64,000 bases of DNA from an uncultured Candidatus Thioglobus sp. (GTDB taxonomy: Bacteria; Pseudomonadota; Gammaproteobacteria; PS1; Pseudothioglobaceae): contig CAJQTG010000001.1 of assembly GCA_905618925.1 (NCBI GenBank), positions 1 to 64,000 of the forward strand, read 5' to 3'. This document shows, piece after piece, positions 28,495-35,933 of this stretch. The translations under genes were made by a program, and so were the position numbers. The notes under the pieces were generated by a model. That model was given only the letters and a program-made list of their open reading frames with translations, was not told the DNA's origin and made no database searches. Position 1 is the stretch's first letter. Each line of letters opens with the position of its first letter.

Positions 28495-29324
28495 GGAAGG
28501 AAACGTCCCAAGAGATGGGACTTCACGAAGAAACGTTAAAAGGAAGAACTCAGAAAAAATTCTTCTCTATTGACGAAAGTGAAAATTTAACATATTTCCA
28601 CTCATTTGATGTTGACACTAGTAAGAGTGCAACGATTGATGCGCTTGACATGACGCCAAGAGAAATTAATCGTGAAATCAGAGAGTTAATGGAAAAAGGT
28701 ATTGGTGATATTACTGTTGATAATCCTATGTCTAGGCATGGTGTTGGTGTTGGTATCTTAAATAGACTTAACTTAACTTTCTCGGATAGCTTGGGTTATT
28801 TTGGTTGTGGCTTAATTGATGGACCTAATGTTCATATTAAAGGTCGTGTCGGTTGGTCATGTGCAGAAAATATGATGGCTGGAACTGTTGTTATTGATAA
28901 AAATGCTGGGTCTACTTTTGGCGCTGCTATTCGTGGTGGTGATCTTGTCTGTAAAGGCAGTGTTGGTGCACGAACTGGTATTGATCAGAAGGGTGGCACA
29001 ATTATTGTTGGCGGCAAGACAGGCGCATTTTCTGGATTCATGATGCAGCGTGGACGCATGATTGTTTTGGGTGATGCTGGAATGAATTTAGGTGACTCAA
29101 TGTATGACGGTACTATCTATGTCGGTGGTGAAGTTGAAGAACTAGGTGTTGACTGCGTGCAAGCTGATATGACAGAACTTGATGTTCGTTACTTAACAGA
29201 GAAATTAGCCCTTTATGGTATGAAGACTCCTAGAGGCGTTGAGAAAATGCAAAAGCATATTTCTGGAAAAATGTTATGGAACTACGCTAACTTAGAGCCT
29301 AATGAGAAAAAACTAATTCTTTAA
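28482..29324 (+). CDS. mgsB: N-methylglutamate synthase subunit B (GXGXG domain)
   Basis: 280 residues matching the C-terminal GXGXG beta-helix of glutamate synthase as a free subunit. Repeated short glycine units are seen from about residue 120: LGYFGCGLIDG, GTVVIDKNAGSTFGAAIRGGDL, KGGTIIVGGKTGAFSGFMMQRGRMIVLGD, DGTIYVGGEV. The helix is thought to be structural and to hold subunits together. The N-terminal 40 residues (KETSQEMGLHEETLKGRT) are extra and charged. It sits between mgsA (overlap) and mgsC (36 nt gap). Confidence 0.85.
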   Translation: MAELRKETSQEMGLHEETLKGRTQKKFFSIDESENLTYFHSFDVDTSKSATIDALDMTPREINREIRELMEKGIGDITVDNPMSRHGVGVGILNRLNLTFSDSLGYFGCGLIDGPNVHIKGRVGWSCAENMMAGTVVIDKNAGSTFGAAIRGGDLVCKGSVGARTGIDQKGGTIIVGGKTGAFSGFMMQRGRMIVLGDAGMNLGDSMYDGTIYVGGEVEELGVDCVQADMTELDVRYLTEKLALYGMKTPRGVEKMQKHISGKMLWNYANLEPNEKKLIL

Positions 29325-29359
29325 TAGTGCTTTTAACAAATTAATAAAAAGGAAATATT

Positions 29360-30694
29360 ATGAGTGATTCAGAAAACCATAGACTAGGTAAAAGTTTTAT
29401 CTTCCCTAAAACAGTGATGGATGATATCCATATTAAGTCTGATTTGGGTAGATACAGAATGAGAGGGTTCTCTTTATTTAAAAAAATTCCAACATGGGAT
29501 GATTTAACTTTTATGCCAGGAACGTTAACTCGTTTTGTCATTGAAGGTTACAGAGAAAAATGTTTAACTAAAACAATTATTGGGCCAGAGGCTCCTAGAC
29601 CATTAGAGCTAGATATTCCAATTTATATTACTGGAATGAGTTTTGGTGCATTGAGTTATGAGGCTAAAACGGCTTTAGCTCGCGGCGCTACGATGGCTGG
29701 AACTGCTACTTGTTCTGGTGAAGGCGGAATGATTCCAGATGAGAGGCGTTATTCAAGTAAGTGGTTTTATCAGTGCATCCAGTCTCGTTATGGCTTTAAT
29801 CCTCAACATTTACGTTTAGCTGATAGTGTTGAGTTTTTTATTGGTCAAGGTTGTAAGGTTGGTTTAGGTGGACACCTAATGGGTCAAAAAGTTACAGACC
29901 AGGTTGCTGAAATGCGTTCTTTGCCTGCTGGTATTGATCAGCGCTCTCCTGCGAGACATCCAGACTGGCTTGGGCCAGATGACTTGGCACTTAAAATTGA
30001 AGAAATTCGTGAAGCGACAGATGGTCAGATTCCTATTCAACTGAAACTTGGTGCTGCACGTGTATACGATGACGTTCGTATGGCTGCTAAAACTGGTTGT
30101 GATAGTATTTATATTGATGGTATGGAAGGTGGGACTGCTGCTGGACCACATATTGCAACAGAAGAAACTGGAGTTCCAGGAATTGCGGCAATTCGTCAAG
30201 CTCGCAGAGCAATTGATGATGTTGGTATGAGCGGAAGAATTTCTTTAGTTTATGCGGGTGGTATTAGAAATGGTGGTGACGTTGCTAAAGCTGTTGCACT
30301 TGGTGCTGATGCAGTTGCGATTGGTCACTCATCTCTTATGGCGCTTAACTGTAATAGAGACATTCCTGAGGCTGATTATGAAGCAGAAATGGGCGTTAAA
30401 GCCGGTGAATGTTATCACTGTCATACTGGACGTTGTCCGGTTGGTGTTGCAACTCAAGATCCTGAGCTTAGAAAGCGTCTTGATCCTGATGAAGCATCAG
30501 AGCGTGTATACAACTTCTTACATACGCTAGCAATCGAAACTCAAATGATGGCTCGTGCATGTGGTAAGACAAATATACACTCATTAGAGCCAGAAGATCT
30601 AGCTGCTCTTACTATGGAAGCTTCAGCTTGTGCACAAGTTCCTATTGCAGGTTCACAGCACACGGTTGGTCGTCCTGATATGACACGTTTTTAA
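29360..30694 (+). CDS. mgsC: N-methylglutamate synthase subunit C (FMN glutamate-synthase domain)
   Basis: 444-residue catalytic subunit with the FMN/Fe-S barrel of glutamate synthase. ITGMSFGALSYEAKTALARGA, SGEGGM, IQLKLGAARVYDDVRMAAKTGCDSIYIDGMEGGTAAGP and the C-terminal CHTGRCPVGVATQDPELRKRL are typical. The last block holds cysteines for the iron-sulfur cluster (CYHCHTGRCPVG). It would add the methylamine released by MgsA to 2-oxoglutarate and reduce the imine. AAAAGGA precedes the ATG. An unknown 128-residue gene follows after 15 nt. Confidence 0.87.
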   Translation: MSDSENHRLGKSFIFPKTVMDDIHIKSDLGRYRMRGFSLFKKIPTWDDLTFMPGTLTRFVIEGYREKCLTKTIIGPEAPRPLELDIPIYITGMSFGALSYEAKTALARGATMAGTATCSGEGGMIPDERRYSSKWFYQCIQSRYGFNPQHLRLADSVEFFIGQGCKVGLGGHLMGQKVTDQVAEMRSLPAGIDQRSPARHPDWLGPDDLALKIEEIREATDGQIPIQLKLGAARVYDDVRMAAKTGCDSIYIDGMEGGTAAGPHIATEETGVPGIAAIRQARRAIDDVGMSGRISLVYAGGIRNGGDVAKAVALGADAVAIGHSSLMALNCNRDIPEADYEAEMGVKAGECYHCHTGRCPVGVATQDPELRKRLDPDEASERVYNFLHTLAIETQMMARACGKTNIHSLEPEDLAALTMEASACAQVPIAGSQHTVGRPDMTRF

Positions 30695-30709
30695 GATAAG
30701 GAGTTTATT

Positions 30710-31096
30710 ATGAGTAAAAATGATGAAACATTTGTAGTTGGCGCTGATGGCTTAGATACTGATCGTGAGCAAATGATTGGACAACATATTGGTTATAGAT
30801 ATGATGTAAACCTTGTTCCTGATCTTAAGTTCATAACGCCTTTTTTACAAAAATATATTGAAAAAATGGGTTGGAAAGATCTTAACTGGTTAGAAGATAT
30901 TCATATGGGTTATGAGGGCGATCAAGCTGCTGTTTTTGATAGGAATATTAATGGCTGGGTCACTATTCCAGATAATATAAAACTTCCTGATAATCAACAA
31001 GAGCGAGATATGATTGCTCGTGAATTATTAGTTAAGTTTCAAATGTCAGAAAACCATCCAATGGTCGATCTTAATAATGCTTACCGTAAATTCTAA
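30710..31096 (+). CDS. Unknown 128-residue protein in the mgs operon
   Basis: I do not recognise this protein. It lies 15 nt behind mgsC, has AAGGAG before its ATG, and ends just before a strong hairpin, so it is the last gene of the gmaS-mgsABC unit. It is soluble and acidic with many aromatic residues: IGQHIGYRYDVNLVPDLKFITPFLQKYIEKMGWKDLNW when read through, then an HMGYEGDQAAVFD block and a C-terminal helix. No cysteine and no metal motif is seen. A helper or small subunit of the GmaS/Mgs enzymes, or a part of the missing dimethylamine step, are both only possibilities. Confidence 0.75.
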   Translation: MSKNDETFVVGADGLDTDREQMIGQHIGYRYDVNLVPDLKFITPFLQKYIEKMGWKDLNWLEDIHMGYEGDQAAVFDRNINGWVTIPDNIKLPDNQQERDMIARELLVKFQMSENHPMVDLNNAYRKF

Positions 31097-31163
31097 CTAC
31101 TGTAAGTGATTTAAAAAGGTGTTGGATTAGAGTAAAAACTCTACATCTTTACTCCTTAGTTTG

Positions 31164-31190
31164 TCGGCATTCCACCCCCTGGAATGCCGA
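31164..31190 (+). terminator. Strong hairpin after the mgs operon
   Basis: TCGGCATTCCA (31164-31174), loop CCCCC, TGGAATGCCGA (31180-31190): 11 perfect pairs. No T-run follows, so it may act as an RNA 3' end stabiliser or bidirectional barrier as well as, or instead of, an intrinsic terminator. Confidence 0.6.
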
Positions 31191-31246
31191 ATAAACTATT
31201 TATTCTTAAATTCTAATTTATTTCATCAGCACATGAATTTTTCAAA

Positions 31247-31274
31247 TTGACCTATAAATTATTATATGTATACT
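31247..31274 (+). promoter_or_regulatory. Sigma70-type promoter for tdm
   Basis: TTGACC (31247-31252), 16 bp spacer, TATACT (31269-31274). The leader to the ATG at 31303 would be about 20 nt and contains no Shine-Dalgarno sequence. The -10 context GTATACTC is shared with the gmaS promoter. Confidence 0.55.
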
Positions 31275-31302
31275 CAAAATATCTGTTAACTTAGTCTACT
31301 AA

Positions 31303-33603
31303 ATGAGAGTTTCTAATATTAAATATAACGGTGATTGTGAAACCTACCAAATACTTGGAGGTGAGGCAATTTCAATTGATTTAAAGAGTGGTGATTCAGT
31401 AGAAATAGTCGATGTAGAGGGTGATCAGCAATGCAGTGTTCTTGCTTTTGACTCTAAGAAATTATCAGTGTTGTCAGCATTGAACTGGAATACAAAACCT
31501 AAAAGCAATACATCTGAAATAAATACAGATGATTGTTCAGATATGCTCAAGGCAATTCTAGAGCATAACCAAATAGACTCCAAAAAACTAAATGGCACTG
31601 AGCTTTTCTCATCCTCTAATCCGGCAGATTCACGCCAGTCTTTTGATATTAAAAATGATACCTTATGCGTTTTTGATGCAAAAGGTGGCCCAATGATAGT
31701 AAATCAACAGAATTCTCCCACTGAAATTTTGATTAATGTATCACGCTTAAATCCATCAAACCCTTCTGAGAGACTACCTGAACCCCTAGCTAAAACATCT
31801 AAAGAGATTCGAATTAGCAATAGCTCTGCAGTTGCCTATAAAGTAAAGGCCGGCGAGTATATTCAAATTATTGATGTTGAAGGTCAGCAATGTTCTGATT
31901 TTCAAGCTTTCTTAGAAGAAGATTTAAAAAATAATTTAGAGTTGTGCCTCGATCCAACGGTTACAAGATCACAAATGCAGGCAAGCTATCCAGCACCAGG
32001 CACTCATGATAAGTTCTACAACCAAAACTCAGCACCACTTGTTGAGGTCATTCAAGACACCGTATGTAGGCATGACACCTTTGGTCTTGCATGTAATTCC
32101 AAGTATTATGACGATAGAGGATTTCCTGGGCATATTAGTTGTACTGATAATTTTAATAAATCCCTTTCTAAACATGGAGTTACGCCAAGACAAAATTGGG
32201 CGGCAGTTAACCTCTTTTTTAATACTGCAATTGAAGAATGTCATACATTAAGCTCAGATGTTTCCTGGTCTAGGCCTGGTGACTATGTCTTATTTAGAGC
32301 TATTGATGATCTAGTATGTGTTTCATCAGCTTGTCCGGATGACACAACTTCTGCTAATGGCTGGAATCCAACAGATATTCACGTTAGAATTTACAATAAA
32401 TCCAATAATTTCTCATCGGCTACGGCTTTTAGGCCTGATCCACAATCAATACCTACTATGACTAAAGAAACTGGTTTTCATAAAAATACCTCTAAGCTAA
32501 CTAAAAACTTTGATAACTATAATGGTTATTGGTTGCCACTTGAGTACACTAATTTAGGTGCAATTAAAGAGTATTGGCAGTGCCGTGAAGGCGTAGCAAT
32601 GATTGATCTTGCTCCTCTTAGAAAGTTTGAAGTTTACGGTCAGGATGCTGAAGCATTAATGCAGTTCGCTATTACGAAAGATGTTCGAAAGCTTGCTATT
32701 GGCCAGGTTGTCTATTCTGCCATGTGCTATGACAATGGCTGTATGGTTGATGATGGCACTCTTTTTCGTCTTGATGAAAATAATTTTAGATGGATTGGTG
32801 GATCAGATGATGGTGGAAAACTACTTAGAAAAATTGCAGATGAAAAAGGTTTTGATGTGCGCGTTAAATCATCAACAGATCAGCTTCATAATGTGGCTGT
32901 TCAGGGACCAAAGAGTCGCGAAACTTTAGAGAAAATTATTTGGACTCCAAAACTACAAACTAGTCTTGAAGATCTCAAATGGTTCCGTTTTACTATTGGC
33001 CGAATTGGCGGTGAGTTCGGAATTCCTGTTATGGTTTCTAGAACTGGTTACTCGGGAGAGCTTGGGTATGAAGTTTTTGCCCACCCAAAAGATTGCGAGT
33101 CTGTTTGGGATTCAATTGCAGAGGCTGGAGAAGAATTTGGCATATGCCCTTTAGGATTAAATGCTCTAGATATGCTAAGAATAGAGGCAGGATTAATTTT
33201 TGCAGGCTATGAATTTTGTGATCAAACTGACCCATTTGAGGCAGGCATTGCGTTTACGGTTCCACTGAAAACAAAAGAGGAAGATTTTTCCGGAAAAGAA
33301 GCATTAATTCTTCGTAAGAATTCTCCACAAAGAGTTCTTGTTGGGTTAGAATTAACTTCAAATGAGGTTGCACTCCATGGCGATGGGGTGTATATTGGAA
33401 AGCAACAGGTTGGAGTAGTAACAAGTGCAACACGCTCTCCAATATTAAAAAAGAATATTGCACTTTGTAGAATTTCAGTATCAGAGTCAGAAATTGGTAA
33501 TGATGTTGAAGTAGGAAAATTAGATGGACACCAAAAGCGCCTTTCAGCAAAAATTGTTCGCTTTCCGTTTTATGATCCTGAAAAGACTCGAGTAAGAATG
33601 TAG
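31303..33603 (+). CDS. tdm: Trimethylamine N-oxide demethylase (DUF1989-GcvT fusion)
   Basis: 766-residue fusion. Residues about 170-375 are a DUF1989 metal-binding domain (GEYIQIIDVEGQQCSDFQAF, then CRHDTFGLAC at 255-264, Cys280, and LVCVSSACPDDTTSANGWNPTDI with Cys339 and Cys344). Residues about 405-760 are a GcvT-type tetrahydrofolate-binding aminomethyltransferase (YSAMCYDNGCMVDDGT, SRTGYSGELGYEVF, ALDMLRIEAGL). This architecture is that of TMAO demethylase, which forms dimethylamine and formaldehyde and passes the latter to THF. Residues 1-165 look like a second, degenerate DUF1989 copy (GDSVEIVDVEGDQQCSVLAF). It stands directly before a TMAO-type ABC importer, which supports the call. 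Confidence 0.82.
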   Translation: MRVSNIKYNGDCETYQILGGEAISIDLKSGDSVEIVDVEGDQQCSVLAFDSKKLSVLSALNWNTKPKSNTSEINTDDCSDMLKAILEHNQIDSKKLNGTELFSSSNPADSRQSFDIKNDTLCVFDAKGGPMIVNQQNSPTEILINVSRLNPSNPSERLPEPLAKTSKEIRISNSSAVAYKVKAGEYIQIIDVEGQQCSDFQAFLEEDLKNNLELCLDPTVTRSQMQASYPAPGTHDKFYNQNSAPLVEVIQDTVCRHDTFGLACNSKYYDDRGFPGHISCTDNFNKSLSKHGVTPRQNWAAVNLFFNTAIEECHTLSSDVSWSRPGDYVLFRAIDDLVCVSSACPDDTTSANGWNPTDIHVRIYNKSNNFSSATAFRPDPQSIPTMTKETGFHKNTSKLTKNFDNYNGYWLPLEYTNLGAIKEYWQCREGVAMIDLAPLRKFEVYGQDAEALMQFAITKDVRKLAIGQVVYSAMCYDNGCMVDDGTLFRLDENNFRWIGGSDDGGKLLRKIADEKGFDVRVKSSTDQLHNVAVQGPKSRETLEKIIWTPKLQTSLEDLKWFRFTIGRIGGEFGIPVMVSRTGYSGELGYEVFAHPKDCESVWDSIAEAGEEFGICPLGLNALDMLRIEAGLIFAGYEFCDQTDPFEAGIAFTVPLKTKEEDFSGKEALILRKNSPQRVLVGLELTSNEVALHGDGVYIGKQQVGVVTSATRSPILKKNIALCRISVSESEIGNDVEVGKLDGHQKRLSAKIVRFPFYDPEKTRVRM

Positions 33604-33767
33604 TTATTTTCAGGCAAAAGAATGTTTTAGATTAGTAATTAAGTCTAAAGCTGTAAGTATGGTTTTTAAGGCAGTATTTGTTAAAAAAATCATTTTAAGG
33701 TTGAATTTTTTGAGATTTTTTTTAATTATCTTAAATATATTTGATTAAACAATAAAAGGAGAAATAA

Positions 33768-34724
33768 ATGAATAAGTTTACAAGTAAGGTGGCTGCTGCT
33801 GCTTTAGCGATGTCTTTAGCTTCTGTTTCAGGTCAAGCGCTTGCGGCAGACTCTTCAAAGCCAATCGTTATACCAATTCACAACTGGTCAAGCCAAGTGG
33901 TTATGTCCTACGTTATTGGTGGTATTTTTGAGTCTATGGGTAACAACGTATCTTACGTTCCTGCTGACTCGTCAGGTGTATATGAATCGGTTCGTCTTGG
34001 AGACGTTACTATATCTCACGAAGTTTGGGAAGGAGCCTTTGGCAACGCTTACTATACAGCCATGCAGAAGGGCGGTCTAATAGAAGCTGGTACCCATTCT
34101 GCCTTGACTATTGAAGATATGGGCGTTCCTAACTTCGTAATAGAGAAAAATCTATGTCCTGGACTTCCAAATTGGGAAGCTCTTAAAGGTTGTGGATCAG
34201 TTTTTGCCACTGCCGATTCTGGTGGTAAAGGTGTTTTCTTAGACGGTCCTTGGCACGTTGATGCTGCAACCGGAAAGAATCTATTTGAAGATCGTATTGG
34301 AGCTCTTGGTTTAGATGATGAATACACTTATAAACAAACTGGTAGTGCAGACGCCCTTTGGGCCGCTATTGATTCTGCAGAAGCTGCTGGAGAAGGTGTA
34401 ATTATATTTAACTGGACACCTAACTTTACGGATAGTGATGGTTTTTACTTCATAGAGTTTCCTCCATACTTCAAGGGTTGCCGTGAAACAGAAGGTGGTG
34501 ACGGGGCTTGTGGTTCTCCTAGAGGCTGGTTGAAGAAAGCGGCGAACTATAAGTTCCCTAAGACTCATCCAAGTGCGTATACAGCCTACACTAAGATGGA
34601 CTTCTCGACTGGAATGATCGGTCAGATGGCTGCTCTAGTTGATATTGATAAGATGTCTCATGAAGATGCTGCAGCTAAGTGGCTTGCAGATAACGCGGAT
34701 GTTTGGGCGGCTTTCACAAAGTAA
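33768..34724 (+). CDS. tmoX: TMAO/betaine ABC transporter, periplasmic binding protein
   Basis: 318 residues with a clear signal peptide (MNKFTSKVAAAALAMSLASV, cleavage after ALA, about residue 27). It belongs to the glycine betaine/proline (OpuAC) binding fold. Four tryptophans sit at loop positions: Trp40 (HNW), Trp87 (EVW), Trp162 (GPW) and Trp216 (FNW), fitting an aromatic box for a quaternary or N-oxide head group as in TmoX. Location between tdm and the two other transporter genes favours TMAO; glycine betaine or choline remain possible. AAAAGGAG precedes the ATG. A GC-rich hairpin after it separates it from the ATPase gene. Confidence 0.8.
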   Translation: MNKFTSKVAAAALAMSLASVSGQALAADSSKPIVIPIHNWSSQVVMSYVIGGIFESMGNNVSYVPADSSGVYESVRLGDVTISHEVWEGAFGNAYYTAMQKGGLIEAGTHSALTIEDMGVPNFVIEKNLCPGLPNWEALKGCGSVFATADSGGKGVFLDGPWHVDAATGKNLFEDRIGALGLDDEYTYKQTGSADALWAAIDSAEAAGEGVIIFNWTPNFTDSDGFYFIEFPPYFKGCRETEGGDGACGSPRGWLKKAANYKFPKTHPSAYTAYTKMDFSTGMIGQMAALVDIDKMSHEDAAAKWLADNADVWAAFTK

Positions 34725-34775
34725 CCCTTTAATCTAGAGCACTCTTTATTCAAATAGAATAAAGGATGTTTGTCA

Positions 34776-34825
34776 AATACCCTTGCCCCCTCAATTAATA
34801 ATAAGGGGGGGTAGGGGTATTTTTA
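34776..34825 (+). terminator. GC-rich hairpin between tmoX and tmoW
   Basis: AAATACCC...CCCCCT (from 34776) pairs with AGGGGG...GGGGTATTT (to about 34823), with one internal mismatch region, and is followed by T-rich sequence. It likely terminates part of the transcripts so that the binding protein is made in excess of the membrane parts. Confidence 0.7.
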
Positions 34826-34873
34826 TATATACTTGTAGTGTTTTATTTGTTTCAAAGAATTTAGGAAGATATT

Positions 34874-35923
34874 ATGTCTGATCAGCAACCTGTAATTAAA
34901 TGCGATTCTGTTTATAAAATATTTGGCAAAAATGCCGAAAAAATGCTTCAAAATGCAAATGGCAAGGTTGTTGCTGAAGAATTTCAAAAAGCTGGCTGTG
35001 TAGTCGGAGTTAATAATGCCTCTTTCGAGGTTAATAAGGGTGAGATGCTTGTGGTTATGGGTCTTTCAGGCTCGGGCAAGTCGACCTTGCTTCGTTGTAT
35101 TTCAAGACTAACCGATGCCACTGCAGGGAATATTTATATTGAGGGCGAGGACTTATTGGCTTTAAACAGTAAAGAGCTTATCGAGCTTAGACGAAACAAA
35201 ATGGGTATGGTATTCCAGAGTTTCGCATTACTTCCACATAAAACGGTTTTAGAGAATATAGCGTTTCCTTTACAGGTTAAAGGTAGTAGTACAAAAGATA
35301 GTATTTCAAGAGCCATGGAGATGGTTGACCTTGTTGGTCTTACAGGCCGTGAAAACTACTTTCCTAGAGAGCTCTCAGGTGGTCAGCAGCAACGAGTTGG
35401 AATCGCACGCTCTCTAGCTGTTGAACCCGATATTTGGTTCTTGGATGAGCCTTTTTCGGCGCTAGATCCGCTAATTCGTAAAGAGATGCAGGATGAATTC
35501 TTGCGTCTTCAAGCAGTATTGAACAAAACTATTTTGTTTGTTACTCATGATTTTGATGAAGCCATTCGGCTTGCTGATCGTGTGGCTATTATGAAAGATG
35601 GCATTATCGAGCAATTGGATACACCAGCCAATATTGTCCTTAACCCTGCCACCGAATACGTGCGCAAGTTTACAGAGGATGTTCCAAGGGAGAAGGTTCT
35701 TAAAATTAAATCAGTGATGGAGCCTGTTGGCGATGAAACAGACTTTAGTGATTTAAGGGTCTCCGAAGATGCCCTTATTGAAACTGTTGCCGAAGCTGTG
35801 CTCGGCGACCCTAAATCAGTTCCCGTACTCAATGCAAATGATGATATTGTTGGTGTTGTACATTCATCTAAAGTAATTCATGTGTTATTTGGTGAAAATT
35901 CAACACTAGAAAGCAACGCTTAA
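34874..35923 (+). CDS. tmoW: TMAO/betaine ABC transporter, ATP-binding protein
   Basis: 349-residue ProV/OpuAA-type ATPase. Walker [12 protein letters not shown], the ABC signature [14 protein letters not shown], Walker B IWFLDEP and the H-loop FVTHDFDEA are all visible. The C-terminal 80 residues ([43 protein letters not shown]) form a CBS-like regulatory segment. An insertion [18 protein letters not shown] near the N-terminus is typical of osmoprotectant importers. The gene letter follows TmoXVW usage recalled from Ruegeria and could be swapped with the permease. Confidence 0.8.
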   Translation: MSDQQPVIKCDSVYKIFGKNAEKMLQNANGKVVAEEFQKAGCVVGVNNASFEVNKGEMLVVMGLSGSGKSTLLRCISRLTDATAGNIYIEGEDLLALNSKELIELRRNKMGMVFQSFALLPHKTVLENIAFPLQVKGSSTKDSISRAMEMVDLVGLTGRENYFPRELSGGQQQRVGIARSLAVEPDIWFLDEPFSALDPLIRKEMQDEFLRLQAVLNKTILFVTHDFDEAIRLADRVAIMKDGIIEQLDTPANIVLNPATEYVRKFTEDVPREKVLKIKSVMEPVGDETDFSDLRVSEDALIETVAEAVLGDPKSVPVLNANDDIVGVVHSSKVIHVLFGENSTLESNA

Positions 35924-35933
35924 GGCTAGCACC

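Noticed and set aside
30048-30530. Leucine/valine-rich frames on both strands inside mgsC, and similar ones inside tdm, mgdC and tmoV
   Set aside because: They are shadows of the real coding frames, with no ribosome binding sites or family matches.
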